A stretch of 5,995 nucleotides of DNA from Sulfurimonas sp. (lineage in GTDB: Bacteria; Campylobacterota; Campylobacteria; Campylobacterales; Sulfurimonadaceae): assembly GCA_027083475.1 (NCBI GenBank), contig JALWON010000160.1, positions 1-5,995 of the forward strand, written 5' to 3'. The stretch's first letter is position 1. Every line of letters begins with the position of its first letter. The notes under the pieces are model-generated. The model was not told the origin of the DNA, did no database searches, and saw only the letters and a program-made list of their open reading frames with translations. A program made the translations under genes and the position numbers. Positions 1-5,932 of the stretch are shown here, piece after piece.

Positions 1-327
1 AAATATGCCAACAAACAAATTAATCATAAAAATGTCTTTGTAAAATTTGTCACTAGTATTGAAGAGATACAAAGACCAAATCTGCTCTATGTGGGAAAAA
101 TTTCCCAAGAAGAACAGCAAGAACTCATAGCATATGCTACACAACACTCCCTTTTTTCTGTGAGTTCTCAGAGTGGATTTGCACAAAGAGGCGGGGTAAT
201 GCAACTCTATTTTCTCTCACAAAAAATTCGTTTTAAAATTAATCTCCAAGCAGTTAAAAAATCAAATCTGAAGATGAGTGCTTCTTTGCTCTCTATTGCT
301 ACACTTGTTAAAGGGAAACAACAATGA
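1..327 (+). CDS. YfiR/DUF4154 family periplasmic protein, C-terminal part (5' end outside window)
   Basis: The reading frame is open from base 1 to the TGA at 325-327, giving 108 visible residues. The true start lies upstream; the GTG at 91 is internal to the conserved domain and is not the start. The fragment carries the C-terminal signature I associate with DUF4154/YfiR: a 'SGFAQRGG' loop, a short strand, then 'KIRFKINLQA' and a final helix 'LKMSASLLSIA'. YfiR proteins are about 170-190 residues, so roughly the last 60% is present; an exported N-terminus is expected but not visible. In Pseudomonas, YfiR is a periplasmic inhibitor of YfiN, a CHASE8-HAMP-GGDEF cyclase. A CHASE8-HAMP protein lies two genes downstream here, so control of that protein is the natural inference. 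The visible part has no cysteine, unlike the disulfide-bearing P. aeruginosa YfiR. Its stop overlaps the next start as ATGA. The family call is good; the specific function is inferred. Confidence 0.82.
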   Translation, partial: KYANKQINHKNVFVKFVTSIEEIQRPNLLYVGKISQEEQQELIAYATQHSLFSVSSQSGFAQRGGVMQLYFLSQKIRFKINLQAVKKSNLKMSASLLSIATLVKGKQQ

Positions 328-2618
328 AACATATCGCTTTAAGTCTTATGACAATTTCACTTCTATGTTCTTCACTCCATGCCGAGGATTTATCGCAAAG
401 TAGTTTGGAAGATTTGATGGGTATGGAGAGTGAAGCAAAAGCGGAGGTAGGCTCACGAAGTGGCTCAAGAGACTTTTTAAACTCTATTGTACCTATAGAT
501 GTCATTACACAGGCACAGATTCAAAAGAGTGGACAAAAAAAGCTGACACAAATTTTGTCCTATTATATTCCAGGGTTTAATTCCCCAACTCCTGCGATAA
601 AAGATGGCTCAGACCATGTGCCTGCATCGACACTTCGAGGCTTAAATCCTGACCAAGTCTTAGTGCTTATTAATGGAAAACGGCTCCACAGCAGTGCCCT
701 GCTTCATGTCAATGACACCATTGGACGGGGAACAAGCGGAGTCAATCTCAACACAATTGCTGTTGCTTCCATAGATCATATTGAGATACTTCGTGATGGA
801 GCGGCTGCACAGTATGGCTCCGATGCTATTGCTGGAGTGATTAACATCATTTTAAAAAATGGCAATTATGCGAATGCTGTTTCATCTAAGGTAGGTGCAA
901 ACTTGGATGGAGGCGGTGAGAGTGCTCAAGCCGACCTTTTTGTCACTATTCCTTTAGAGTATGATGGCTATATTAATATTACAGCAGATGTGCAAACGCA
1001 AAATAAAACAGATAGAGCAGGCATAGACACACGCGATCAGTATACAGCAGGGGTGGCAGGCACAACAAAAACAACACCACTGGGGCAACCTGAAGCGACA
1101 AACTACCTTTTCATTGCAAATTCTCAAGCTTATTATGAGAATGACATTACCTTTTATACAACCGCTTTGACGAACTACCAAGATAGTAAAAATAATGCCT
1201 ATTTTAGAACCCCAAAAGATGCCAATACTACTTTGTACCCAGATGGATTTTTACCAATCATTCAGACAAAAATGTTAGATTATTCACTCACAGGGGGCAT
1301 CACACAAACACTCAACGATGGAAGTTCGTGGGATTTGAGTCAAACAGTGGGGAGTAATGATTTTCACTACTATGTAAACAACTCTATGAACTACTCGATG
1401 GGGGTTACTTCGCCAACCTCTTTTGATGCAGGGAGTTTAAGTAACCTACAGTCTGTGACTAATTTGGATTATAAAACGCAGATAGATGCTCTAAAAGTTG
1501 CATTTGGTTTAGAGTATAAATATGAAAATTATAAAATAGTGGCAGGCGATGTAGCTTCTAATGTTGTAGATACAAACAATACTGGTTCACAAGGTTTTCC
1601 CGGATTTGGTTCTGAAAATGAAGTAGATGCTTCGAGAAATAACTACTCAGTATATCTGGACTTGAATTATAACTTTACAGAAAAACTTCTTTTTGATGGG
1701 GCGGTGCGTTTTGAGGATTACTCTGACTTTGGTTCTACTACGAACTATAAACTTGCCCTCTCTTACCAACTCCAGCCAGCATTGATGCTACGAGCTTCGG
1801 GGAGTACAGGTTTTAAAGCACCGACCCTTTCTCAGTCACATTTTACAGCAACCGGAACAACAGTACGAGCAGGAGTTTTGAAGTTGACAAATACCTTATC
1901 TCCTTCTAGTCCTTTAGCCATTTCTCTAGGAGCAAAGTCTTTAAAACCGGAGCTCTCAGACCATTTTACAACAGGGCTTGTCTATAAGCCAACAGAGAAT
2001 TTATCTTTGAGCAGTGACTATTTTTATACAAAAATTAAAGATAGAATTATGCTTTCATCAGATATTTTGCAAAATAATAAGATTTATAGATACCTTACAA
2101 ATGCAGTTAATACAAAAACACAAGGAGTCGATGTAAGAGTGGACTATGTTTATGCCTTAGAAAATGGGGCGAATTTGAGTTTTAATGGTGCTTTTTCTTA
2201 TGCAAAAACAGAAGTGTTGAGTTTTAATGGAACTGCAACTGTAGCAGAAAAAAATCGTATAGAAAATGCACAGCCAAAAGATAATTTAAAATTACTCTTT
2301 AACTATGATTTGCAACCGATAAATGTAGCATTAAATGTCAATAGATATGGTGCCTTTAAGGATGTTTATACTGATAGCAATCAAAACGAGTTTGTTTATG
2401 ACTTTAAAGCTCAATGGAGTACCGATCTAGATATTAGCTATGCTGTAAGTAAAAAGCTCACATGTGCGATTGGGGGTACCAATATCTTGAACTCGTATCC
2501 AAGTCAATGGCCAAATGTAGGGTATGGTACTACCGCATCCATTGTGCCTTATTCACAATACTCTCCACTAGGTTATAGCGGAGCCTATTACTACCTAAGG
2601 GCTGTTTATGAATTTTAA
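324..2618 (+). CDS. TonB-dependent outer-membrane receptor
   Basis: This 764-residue protein is a typical length for a TonB-dependent receptor. Residues 1-20 form a signal peptide with likely cleavage after 'SLHA'. A short segment with 'SLEDLMGME' follows (about residues 26-34), a motif common just ahead of the plug in many receptors of this type. The plug spans roughly 50-180 and includes 'STLRGL' (102-107), 'VLVLINGKRLH' and 'ILRDGAAAQYGSDAIAGVIN' (155-174). The remainder is rich in alternating aromatic and polar beta strands and ends in 'YLRAVYEF', with the terminal Phe usual for BamA-inserted barrels. The start at 324 has an upstream AAAGGG at 310-315 and overlaps the YfiR stop. The ligand cannot be read from sequence: siderophore, heme, vitamin, metal or organic compounds are all possible. 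Its place between a YfiR-like gene and a CHASE8 sensor suggests that uptake or occupancy feeds the signalling pathway, or that the pathway responds to the same substrate. No frameshift or gap is seen. Confidence 0.95.
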   Translation: MKHIALSLMTISLLCSSLHAEDLSQSSLEDLMGMESEAKAEVGSRSGSRDFLNSIVPIDVITQAQIQKSGQKKLTQILSYYIPGFNSPTPAIKDGSDHVPASTLRGLNPDQVLVLINGKRLHSSALLHVNDTIGRGTSGVNLNTIAVASIDHIEILRDGAAAQYGSDAIAGVINIILKNGNYANAVSSKVGANLDGGGESAQADLFVTIPLEYDGYINITADVQTQNKTDRAGIDTRDQYTAGVAGTTKTTPLGQPEATNYLFIANSQAYYENDITFYTTALTNYQDSKNNAYFRTPKDANTTLYPDGFLPIIQTKMLDYSLTGGITQTLNDGSSWDLSQTVGSNDFHYYVNNSMNYSMGVTSPTSFDAGSLSNLQSVTNLDYKTQIDALKVAFGLEYKYENYKIVAGDVASNVVDTNNTGSQGFPGFGSENEVDASRNNYSVYLDLNYNFTEKLLFDGAVRFEDYSDFGSTTNYKLALSYQLQPALMLRASGSTGFKAPTLSQSHFTATGTTVRAGVLKLTNTLSPSSPLAISLGAKSLKPELSDHFTTGLVYKPTENLSLSSDYFYTKIKDRIMLSSDILQNNKIYRYLTNAVNTKTQGVDVRVDYVYALENGANLSFNGAFSYAKTEVLSFNGTATVAEKNRIENAQPKDNLKLLFNYDLQPINVALNVNRYGAFKDVYTDSNQNEFVYDFKAQWSTDLDISYAVSKKLTCAIGGTNILNSYPSQWPNVGYGTTASIVPYSQYSPLGYSGAYYYLRAVYEF
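2597..2600 (+). promoter_or_regulatory. Ribosome binding site for the CHASE8 phosphatase gene
   Basis: AAGG lies 7 bases before the ATG at 2608, inside the end of the receptor gene. It supports the ATG at 2608 as the start, which gives an 11-base overlap with the receptor and an N-terminus 'MNFKNLTIRTKL' typical of HAMP-type membrane sensors. Confidence 0.55.
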
Positions 2619-4152
2619 AAACCTAACGATTCGTACCAAACTTATTTTAATGCTGAGTTTAAGTGCTATTATTGCACTGACAGTGCTCTCTTTTACTTCA
2701 GCATATTACATTGTAAACAATCAGCGTGAGCAATCTTTGCATAATCTCACACAGATGGCACAGGTGACAGGGGAAAATGTGCAAGCATCGCTTATGTTTG
2801 AGGATGAGGAGAGTGCTGCAAAGATTTTAGCACCTTTGCGTATTAACCCTAGTATAGAAGAGAGCATACTCTATACGGCAGATAATAAAATATTTGCATC
2901 CTATTTTAACGAAAACATAAGCTTACATCAAAAAGAGAAACTTTTAAAAACCCCTTTAAAAAAGCTTTATACAGAGCTCCATACAAGTGTTGATTGGAAT
3001 CAGATATGTGTTGTTGTTCCTGTAAAGGTCAATGAAGAAATTATAGGCTACCTGAAAATTGACTCTGATACCAAAGAGATAGAAGAAGCCATTATAAGCC
3101 AGCTTATACGACTTTTACTCTCAGGTGTTGCCATTATTCTCATTATTATCCTTATCTCTTTTAAATTGCATCAGATATTTACAACACCTATTTATAAACT
3201 TCTTGCAATTATGGATGATGTATCTCTACATAACAAGTATGATGTCACTATAGATATTGATAGTGGTGATGAGTTTAAAGAACTCTATGCGGGATTTGCC
3301 TATATGCTCTCTACAATCAACACCCAAAATCAAAAAATAGAACTTATTCATAAACAGACACGAGATTCCATAGAGTATTCGGCAAACATTCAAAAGGCAC
3401 TTTTACCAAAAGCACATGCCATGGATGACTTTTTTGATGATAGTTTTACCATTTGGCAACCAAAAGATACCGTTGGCGGGGATATTTACCTCTTTGAGAC
3501 CTTGCGACATAAAGATGAAGCGCTCTTAATGGTGATTGATTGTACTGGGCATGGTGTACCAGGTGCTTTTGTGACAATGATTGTCAAAGCAATTGCCAAA
3601 GAGATAGTCGCAAAACTGATAAAAAGTGATTTTGACATTAATCCTGCCATTATTATGCAGTACTTTAACAAACATATGCGCATACTCCTGCGTCAAGATG
3701 AAAAAGAGAGTTTTGCAAACGCAGGGTTTGATGGAGGCATTATGTATGTGAATAAAAAAGAAAATATTATACGCTATGCAGGGTCCAATACGCCACTTTT
3801 TGTCGTGCAGGGAGAAACACTCAATGTGATAAAAAGCGATAAAGAGTCCATTGGGTATAAAAAATCAAATCCGGATTATATTTTTACTTTGCATGAGATT
3901 AATGTGACACAAGAGACAAAAATATATATAACGACAGATGGTTATTTAGACCAGACAGGAGGAGAGAAAGGCTTTTTATTTGGAAAAAAACGATTTTCAA
4001 AACTGATACATTATGCCCATGCAAAAGAGTGTTTTGAGCAAAAGAAGATATTTGAAAATAGTTTTGATGCCTACAGAGGGCAAAATGAAGTCAAAGATGA
4101 TAGAACTTTGATAGCCTTTAAGCTGCATCCTGCAAAAGGAGAAGTGCAATGA
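2608..4152 (+). CDS. CHASE8-HAMP-PP2C (SpoIIE-type) membrane serine phosphatase, SiaA-like
   Basis: This 514-residue inner-membrane phosphatase has TM1 at about 12-36 and a periplasmic sensor at about 37-163. The sensor resembles CHASE8, with 'ASLMFEDEESAAKIL' at 60-74, then P81, then an 'ILYTADNKIFASY' strand ending near 99. TM2 is at about 166-185. The HAMP domain is at about 186-243, with P194 and 'DEF' at 221-223. A linker helix 'SIEYSANIQKALLP' (254-267) leads into the PP2C domain. Predicted metal-binding positions are present: 'GGD' (D292), 'DCTGHG' (311-316), 'TTDG' (442-445) and 'DDRT' (497-500). The IQKALLP and DCTGHGVPGAF sequences are typical of SiaA-like phosphatases, which dephosphorylate SiaC-type proteins; siaB and siaC lie in the same operon. 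P. aeruginosa SiaA has a different, larger periplasmic domain, whereas CHASE8 is the sensor of YfiN. Regulation by the upstream YfiR-like protein is inferred. The substrate is very likely the SiaC-like product. Confidence 0.92.
   Translation: MNFKNLTIRTKLILMLSLSAIIALTVLSFTSAYYIVNNQREQSLHNLTQMAQVTGENVQASLMFEDEESAAKILAPLRINPSIEESILYTADNKIFASYFNENISLHQKEKLLKTPLKKLYTELHTSVDWNQICVVVPVKVNEEIIGYLKIDSDTKEIEEAIISQLIRLLLSGVAIILIIILISFKLHQIFTTPIYKLLAIMDDVSLHNKYDVTIDIDSGDEFKELYAGFAYMLSTINTQNQKIELIHKQTRDSIEYSANIQKALLPKAHAMDDFFDDSFTIWQPKDTVGGDIYLFETLRHKDEALLMVIDCTGHGVPGAFVTMIVKAIAKEIVAKLIKSDFDINPAIIMQYFNKHMRILLRQDEKESFANAGFDGGIMYVNKKENIIRYAGSNTPLFVVQGETLNVIKSDKESIGYKKSNPDYIFTLHEINVTQETKIYITTDGYLDQTGGEKGFLFGKKRFSKLIHYAHAKECFEQKKIFENSFDAYRGQNEVKDDRTLIAFKLHPAKGEVQ
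4137..4141 (+). promoter_or_regulatory. Ribosome binding site for the HD-GYP gene
   Basis: AGGAG lies 7 bases before the ATG at 4149, within the last codons of the phosphatase gene. The start and the upstream stop share ATGA, an arrangement that usually means coupled translation. Confidence 0.7.
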
Positions 4153-5009
4153 CAAGCAGTAGTGATATAATTATCAATAGAATGGAACATATTTTTAACA
4201 GTGATGTAGATTTAAATACCCGTAAAGAGGATGTGAAAGAGTTACTTAGAGAGTTTAAAAAGACAAATAAACAACTCTATAAGATTTTAAAAATTGGTGA
4301 CAAAATACAGCGAAAAGATTACATGGAACTCAGAGTAAAGTATGATGAAATAGAGGAGTTAAACCAAGAGATAGAAAATACACAAAAAGAGGTTGTTTTT
4401 ACTATGGGAACCATGGGAGAATTTCGCAGCCATGAAACAGGCTTGCATGTTCGCCGTGTGGCACTTTACTCTAAAATTCTTGCAAAGTACTACGGCTTAG
4501 GGCCTACGGAAACCGACCTGTTGTTTCATGCCGCTCCAATGCATGACATAGGCAAAATTGCTATTCCTGATGCCATTTTAAATAAACCAGGGAAGCTCAC
4601 CACCGATGAGTTTGAAATCATGAAAAATCATGCTCAATTAGGGTATGAGATGATTAATGATTCTGATAGACCATTGCTCATAGCCGCTGCCATTGTTGCA
4701 CATGAACATCATGAGAAGTGGGATGGTACAGGCTACCCAAGAGGTTTAAAAGAGCAGGAGATTCATATTTATGGCCGTATTACCGCACTTGCAGATGTTT
4801 TTGATGCCTTAGGGAGTAAAAGAGTCTATAAGAGTGGTTGGAGCGATGCAAAAATATTTGCATTTTTAAAAGAGCAGAGTGGCAAGCAGTTTGATCCCAT
4901 CTTGATAAATGTCTTTTTTGATAATCTTGATGAAATTTTAGCGGTAAGAGATGAATTGCAGGATGAAGGTGAGGAGGAGAAAGCACATGTTAAGTCAAAG
5001 TCTGTATAG
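4149..5009 (+). CDS. HD-GYP domain protein, probable c-di-GMP phosphodiesterase with SiaD-like N-terminal helix
   Basis: This 286-residue protein has no signal peptide, membrane segment or receiver domain, so it should be cytoplasmic. Residues about 23-88 are charged and helical, probably coiled coil, and include 'LYKILKIGDKIQ' (43-54). This resembles the stalk helix I associate with SiaD-type cyclases, through which SiaC acts. The HD-GYP domain spans about 88-275. All positions expected for a tri-metal site of the PmGH type are present: E96, H100, H132-D133 in 'HDIGK', H161 in 'MKNH', H187-H188 in 'HEHHEKWDGTGYP' (185-197) and D216 in 'ADVFDAL'. It should therefore hydrolyse c-di-GMP, though some HD-GYP proteins prefer other cyclic dinucleotides. 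It occupies the place that the GGDEF cyclase siaD has in the Pseudomonas sia operon. The 3' end overlaps siaB by 23 bases. The domain call is firm; control by SiaC is inferred. Confidence 0.94.
   Translation: MTSSSDIIINRMEHIFNSDVDLNTRKEDVKELLREFKKTNKQLYKILKIGDKIQRKDYMELRVKYDEIEELNQEIENTQKEVVFTMGTMGEFRSHETGLHVRRVALYSKILAKYYGLGPTETDLLFHAAPMHDIGKIAIPDAILNKPGKLTTDEFEIMKNHAQLGYEMINDSDRPLLIAAAIVAHEHHEKWDGTGYPRGLKEQEIHIYGRITALADVFDALGSKRVYKSGWSDAKIFAFLKEQSGKQFDPILINVFFDNLDEILAVRDELQDEGEEEKAHVKSKSV
4975..4979 (+). promoter_or_regulatory. Ribosome binding site deciding the siaB start
   Basis: AGGAG, inside the longer GAGGAGGAGA, lies 7 bases before the ATG at 4987. The frame could open earlier at the ATG at 4951, but that ATG has no comparable site and would add a basic stretch (MNCRMKVRRRKH) not expected in the family. 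The site therefore supports 4987. Confidence 0.7.
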
Positions 5010-5526
5010 TTACAAAAGTTCTCTTGATAGAGATGGTGTTATTTTTACTTTTTGCGGGCCAATCTCCCATGATATTGTTGAGGGAGTGGGGGTGACACTT
5101 AAGAGTCAATTAGCAGAGAGTGAAGTCAAGCAAACAACTGCAATGAAAGTTTTTGCAGTATTTATTGAACAGGTACAAAATGTGATTAACTATTCTCAAG
5201 AACGCAATGATTTTGATAGCGATATGGGAATGGGGATTATTGTGATTGGAGAGAGTAAGGGAAGCCATTTTATTATAGGCGGTAATAAAATTAAGGCCTC
5301 CAAGGTTCCTGTTCTGAAAGAGAACCTCACAGAACTTGTCGCGATGAACAAAGAGGAACTGAAAGCTTTTTATAAAAAGAAGAGAAAATTAAATACAAGT
5401 GAAGATTCTAAAGGGGCAGGAATAGGCTTTATTGAGATGGCTCGTAAAGCTTCTAAACCTTTAGAATTTAGTTTTGAGAAGATTGATGATGAATATGCAT
5501 TCTTCTCCATTGAAGCAGATATATAA
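4987..5526 (+). CDS. siaB: SiaB family protein kinase (DUF6272)
   Basis: Starting at 4987, the protein is 179 residues, close to the usual SiaB length. Near the N-terminus it has 'FTFCGPIS', the strand that marks this family. 'FIEQVQNVINYS' (59-70) follows, in which E61 and N65 match the N-box of GHKL-type ATPase kinases, then 'GMGIIVIG' and a glycine motif 'KGAGIGFIEMAR' near 142-153 that resembles the G2/ATP-lid box. Family knowledge: P. aeruginosa SiaB phosphorylates SiaC and so opposes the SiaA phosphatase. Here the gene sits between the HD-GYP gene and siaC, with a CHASE8 PP2C phosphatase upstream, so kinase, phosphatase and substrate are all in one operon. It overlaps the HD-GYP gene by 23 bases in a different frame. 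No membrane segment is seen, so it should be cytoplasmic. An anti-sigma-factor-like role without catalysis is less likely given the preserved ATP-binding motifs. Confidence 0.88.
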   Translation: MLSQSLYSYKSSLDRDGVIFTFCGPISHDIVEGVGVTLKSQLAESEVKQTTAMKVFAVFIEQVQNVINYSQERNDFDSDMGMGIIVIGESKGSHFIIGGNKIKASKVPVLKENLTELVAMNKEELKAFYKKKRKLNTSEDSKGAGIGFIEMARKASKPLEFSFEKIDDEYAFFSIEADI

Positions 5527-5534
5527 TAATTGTG

Positions 5535-5539
5535 AAGGA
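5535..5539 (+). promoter_or_regulatory. Ribosome binding site deciding the siaC start
   Basis: AAGGA lies 9 bases before the ATG at 5549, in the 22-base gap after the siaB stop. The frame also has an ATG at 5474, but that lies deep inside siaB and would add residues foreign to the family, so 5549 is preferred. Confidence 0.65.
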
Positions 5540-5548
5540 AAGATACAG

Positions 5549-5923
5549 ATGACGAGATTACAGATAGAAAAAACAAAAAGTTCACCAGAAATAGATTTTA
5601 ACCCAGAGACACATATTCACTCTATCAAAGGGGAGTCCTACCCGGAAAATACAACACAGTTTTATGATCCTGTTTTAGATTGGATCAATTCCTATTTGGC
5701 AGAGGGTTATGAAGGAGAAATAGTTTTTAATATAGAGCTTATTTACTTCAATAGTAGTAGTTCAAAAATTTTACTTGACATCTTTGATATGTTAGATGAA
5801 ACGAAAAATGAAAAAATAACTGTCAATTGGATTCACGACGAAGATGATGAAGCGATGGAAGAGTATGGCGAAGAGTTTGAAGAGGATGTAGAGCATATCA
5901 AATTTAACATCGTGGCAAAATAG
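5549..5923 (+). CDS. siaC: SiaC family regulatory phosphoprotein (DUF1987)
   Basis: The 124-residue protein matches the usual SiaC length of about 126. Family landmarks appear in order: 'KGESYPENTTQFYDPVLDWI' (27-46), 'IELIYFNSSSSK' (62-73), a helix 'ILLDIFDMLDE', then a strongly acidic C-terminal part with 'EEFEEDVEHIKF'. The fold is STAS-like, as in SpoIIAA-type partner-switch proteins. In P. aeruginosa the SiaB kinase phosphorylates SiaC on Thr68, the SiaA phosphatase removes the phosphate, and unphosphorylated SiaC activates the cyclase SiaD. By position from the YPEN motif, S69 in 'FNSSSS' replaces that threonine, with three more serines directly after it. The expected partner here is the HD-GYP protein, because no GGDEF gene is in the operon. 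It is the last gene: the next base after its TAG belongs to the stop of a convergent gene. Confidence 0.93.
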   Translation: MTRLQIEKTKSSPEIDFNPETHIHSIKGESYPENTTQFYDPVLDWINSYLAEGYEGEIVFNIELIYFNSSSSKILLDIFDMLDETKNEKITVNWIHDEDDEAMEEYGEEFEEDVEHIKFNIVAK

Positions 5924-5932
5924 TTAAATTTG
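5899..5932. repeat. 10-bp perfect inverted repeat across the convergent gene junction
   Basis: CAAATTTAAC (5899-5908) and GTTAAATTTG (5923-5932) are perfect reverse complements separated by 14 bases. The repeat spans the siaC stop and the stop of the - strand gene. It could form a stem-loop in transcripts of either strand, but only 4 of 20 arm bases are G or C, and no T-tract follows on either side. It is therefore at best a weak bidirectional terminator or a transcript-end stabiliser. Confidence 0.4.

Noticed and set aside
91..327. Small separate gene starting at GTG 91
   Set aside because: The frame is open back to base 1 and the upstream residues continue the YfiR-like domain, so this is the tail of a larger gene.
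308..505. 65-codon open frame on the - strand
   Set aside because: It is antisense to the signal peptide and plug start of the TonB receptor, with no motif.
954..1181. 75-codon open frame on the - strand, rich in Cys and Ile
   Set aside because: It lies wholly inside the TonB receptor barrel region, whose + strand frame is clearly coding. It has no recognisable motif, so it is a shadow frame.
3486..3683. 65-codon open frame on the - strand
   Set aside because: It is antisense to the PP2C domain around the DCTGHG motif, with no family signal. The conserved + strand motifs explain the openness.
4780..4986. 68-codon open frame on the - strand
   Set aside because: It overlaps the C-terminal part of the HD-GYP domain in antisense and has no recognisable features.
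4951..4986. Upstream ATG that would extend siaB by 12 residues
   Set aside because: It has no good ribosome binding site, and the added residues are basic and unlike the family. The ATG at 4987 has AGGAG at ideal spacing.
5474..5548. Upstream ATG that would extend siaC by 25 residues
   Set aside because: It lies inside siaB, the added residues do not match DUF1987, and the ATG at 5549 has its own AAGGA site.
5370..5585. 71-codon open frame on the - strand with a hydrophobic start
   Set aside because: It is antisense to the end of siaB and the start of siaC. The Phe/Leu run comes from Lys-rich codons on the + strand.
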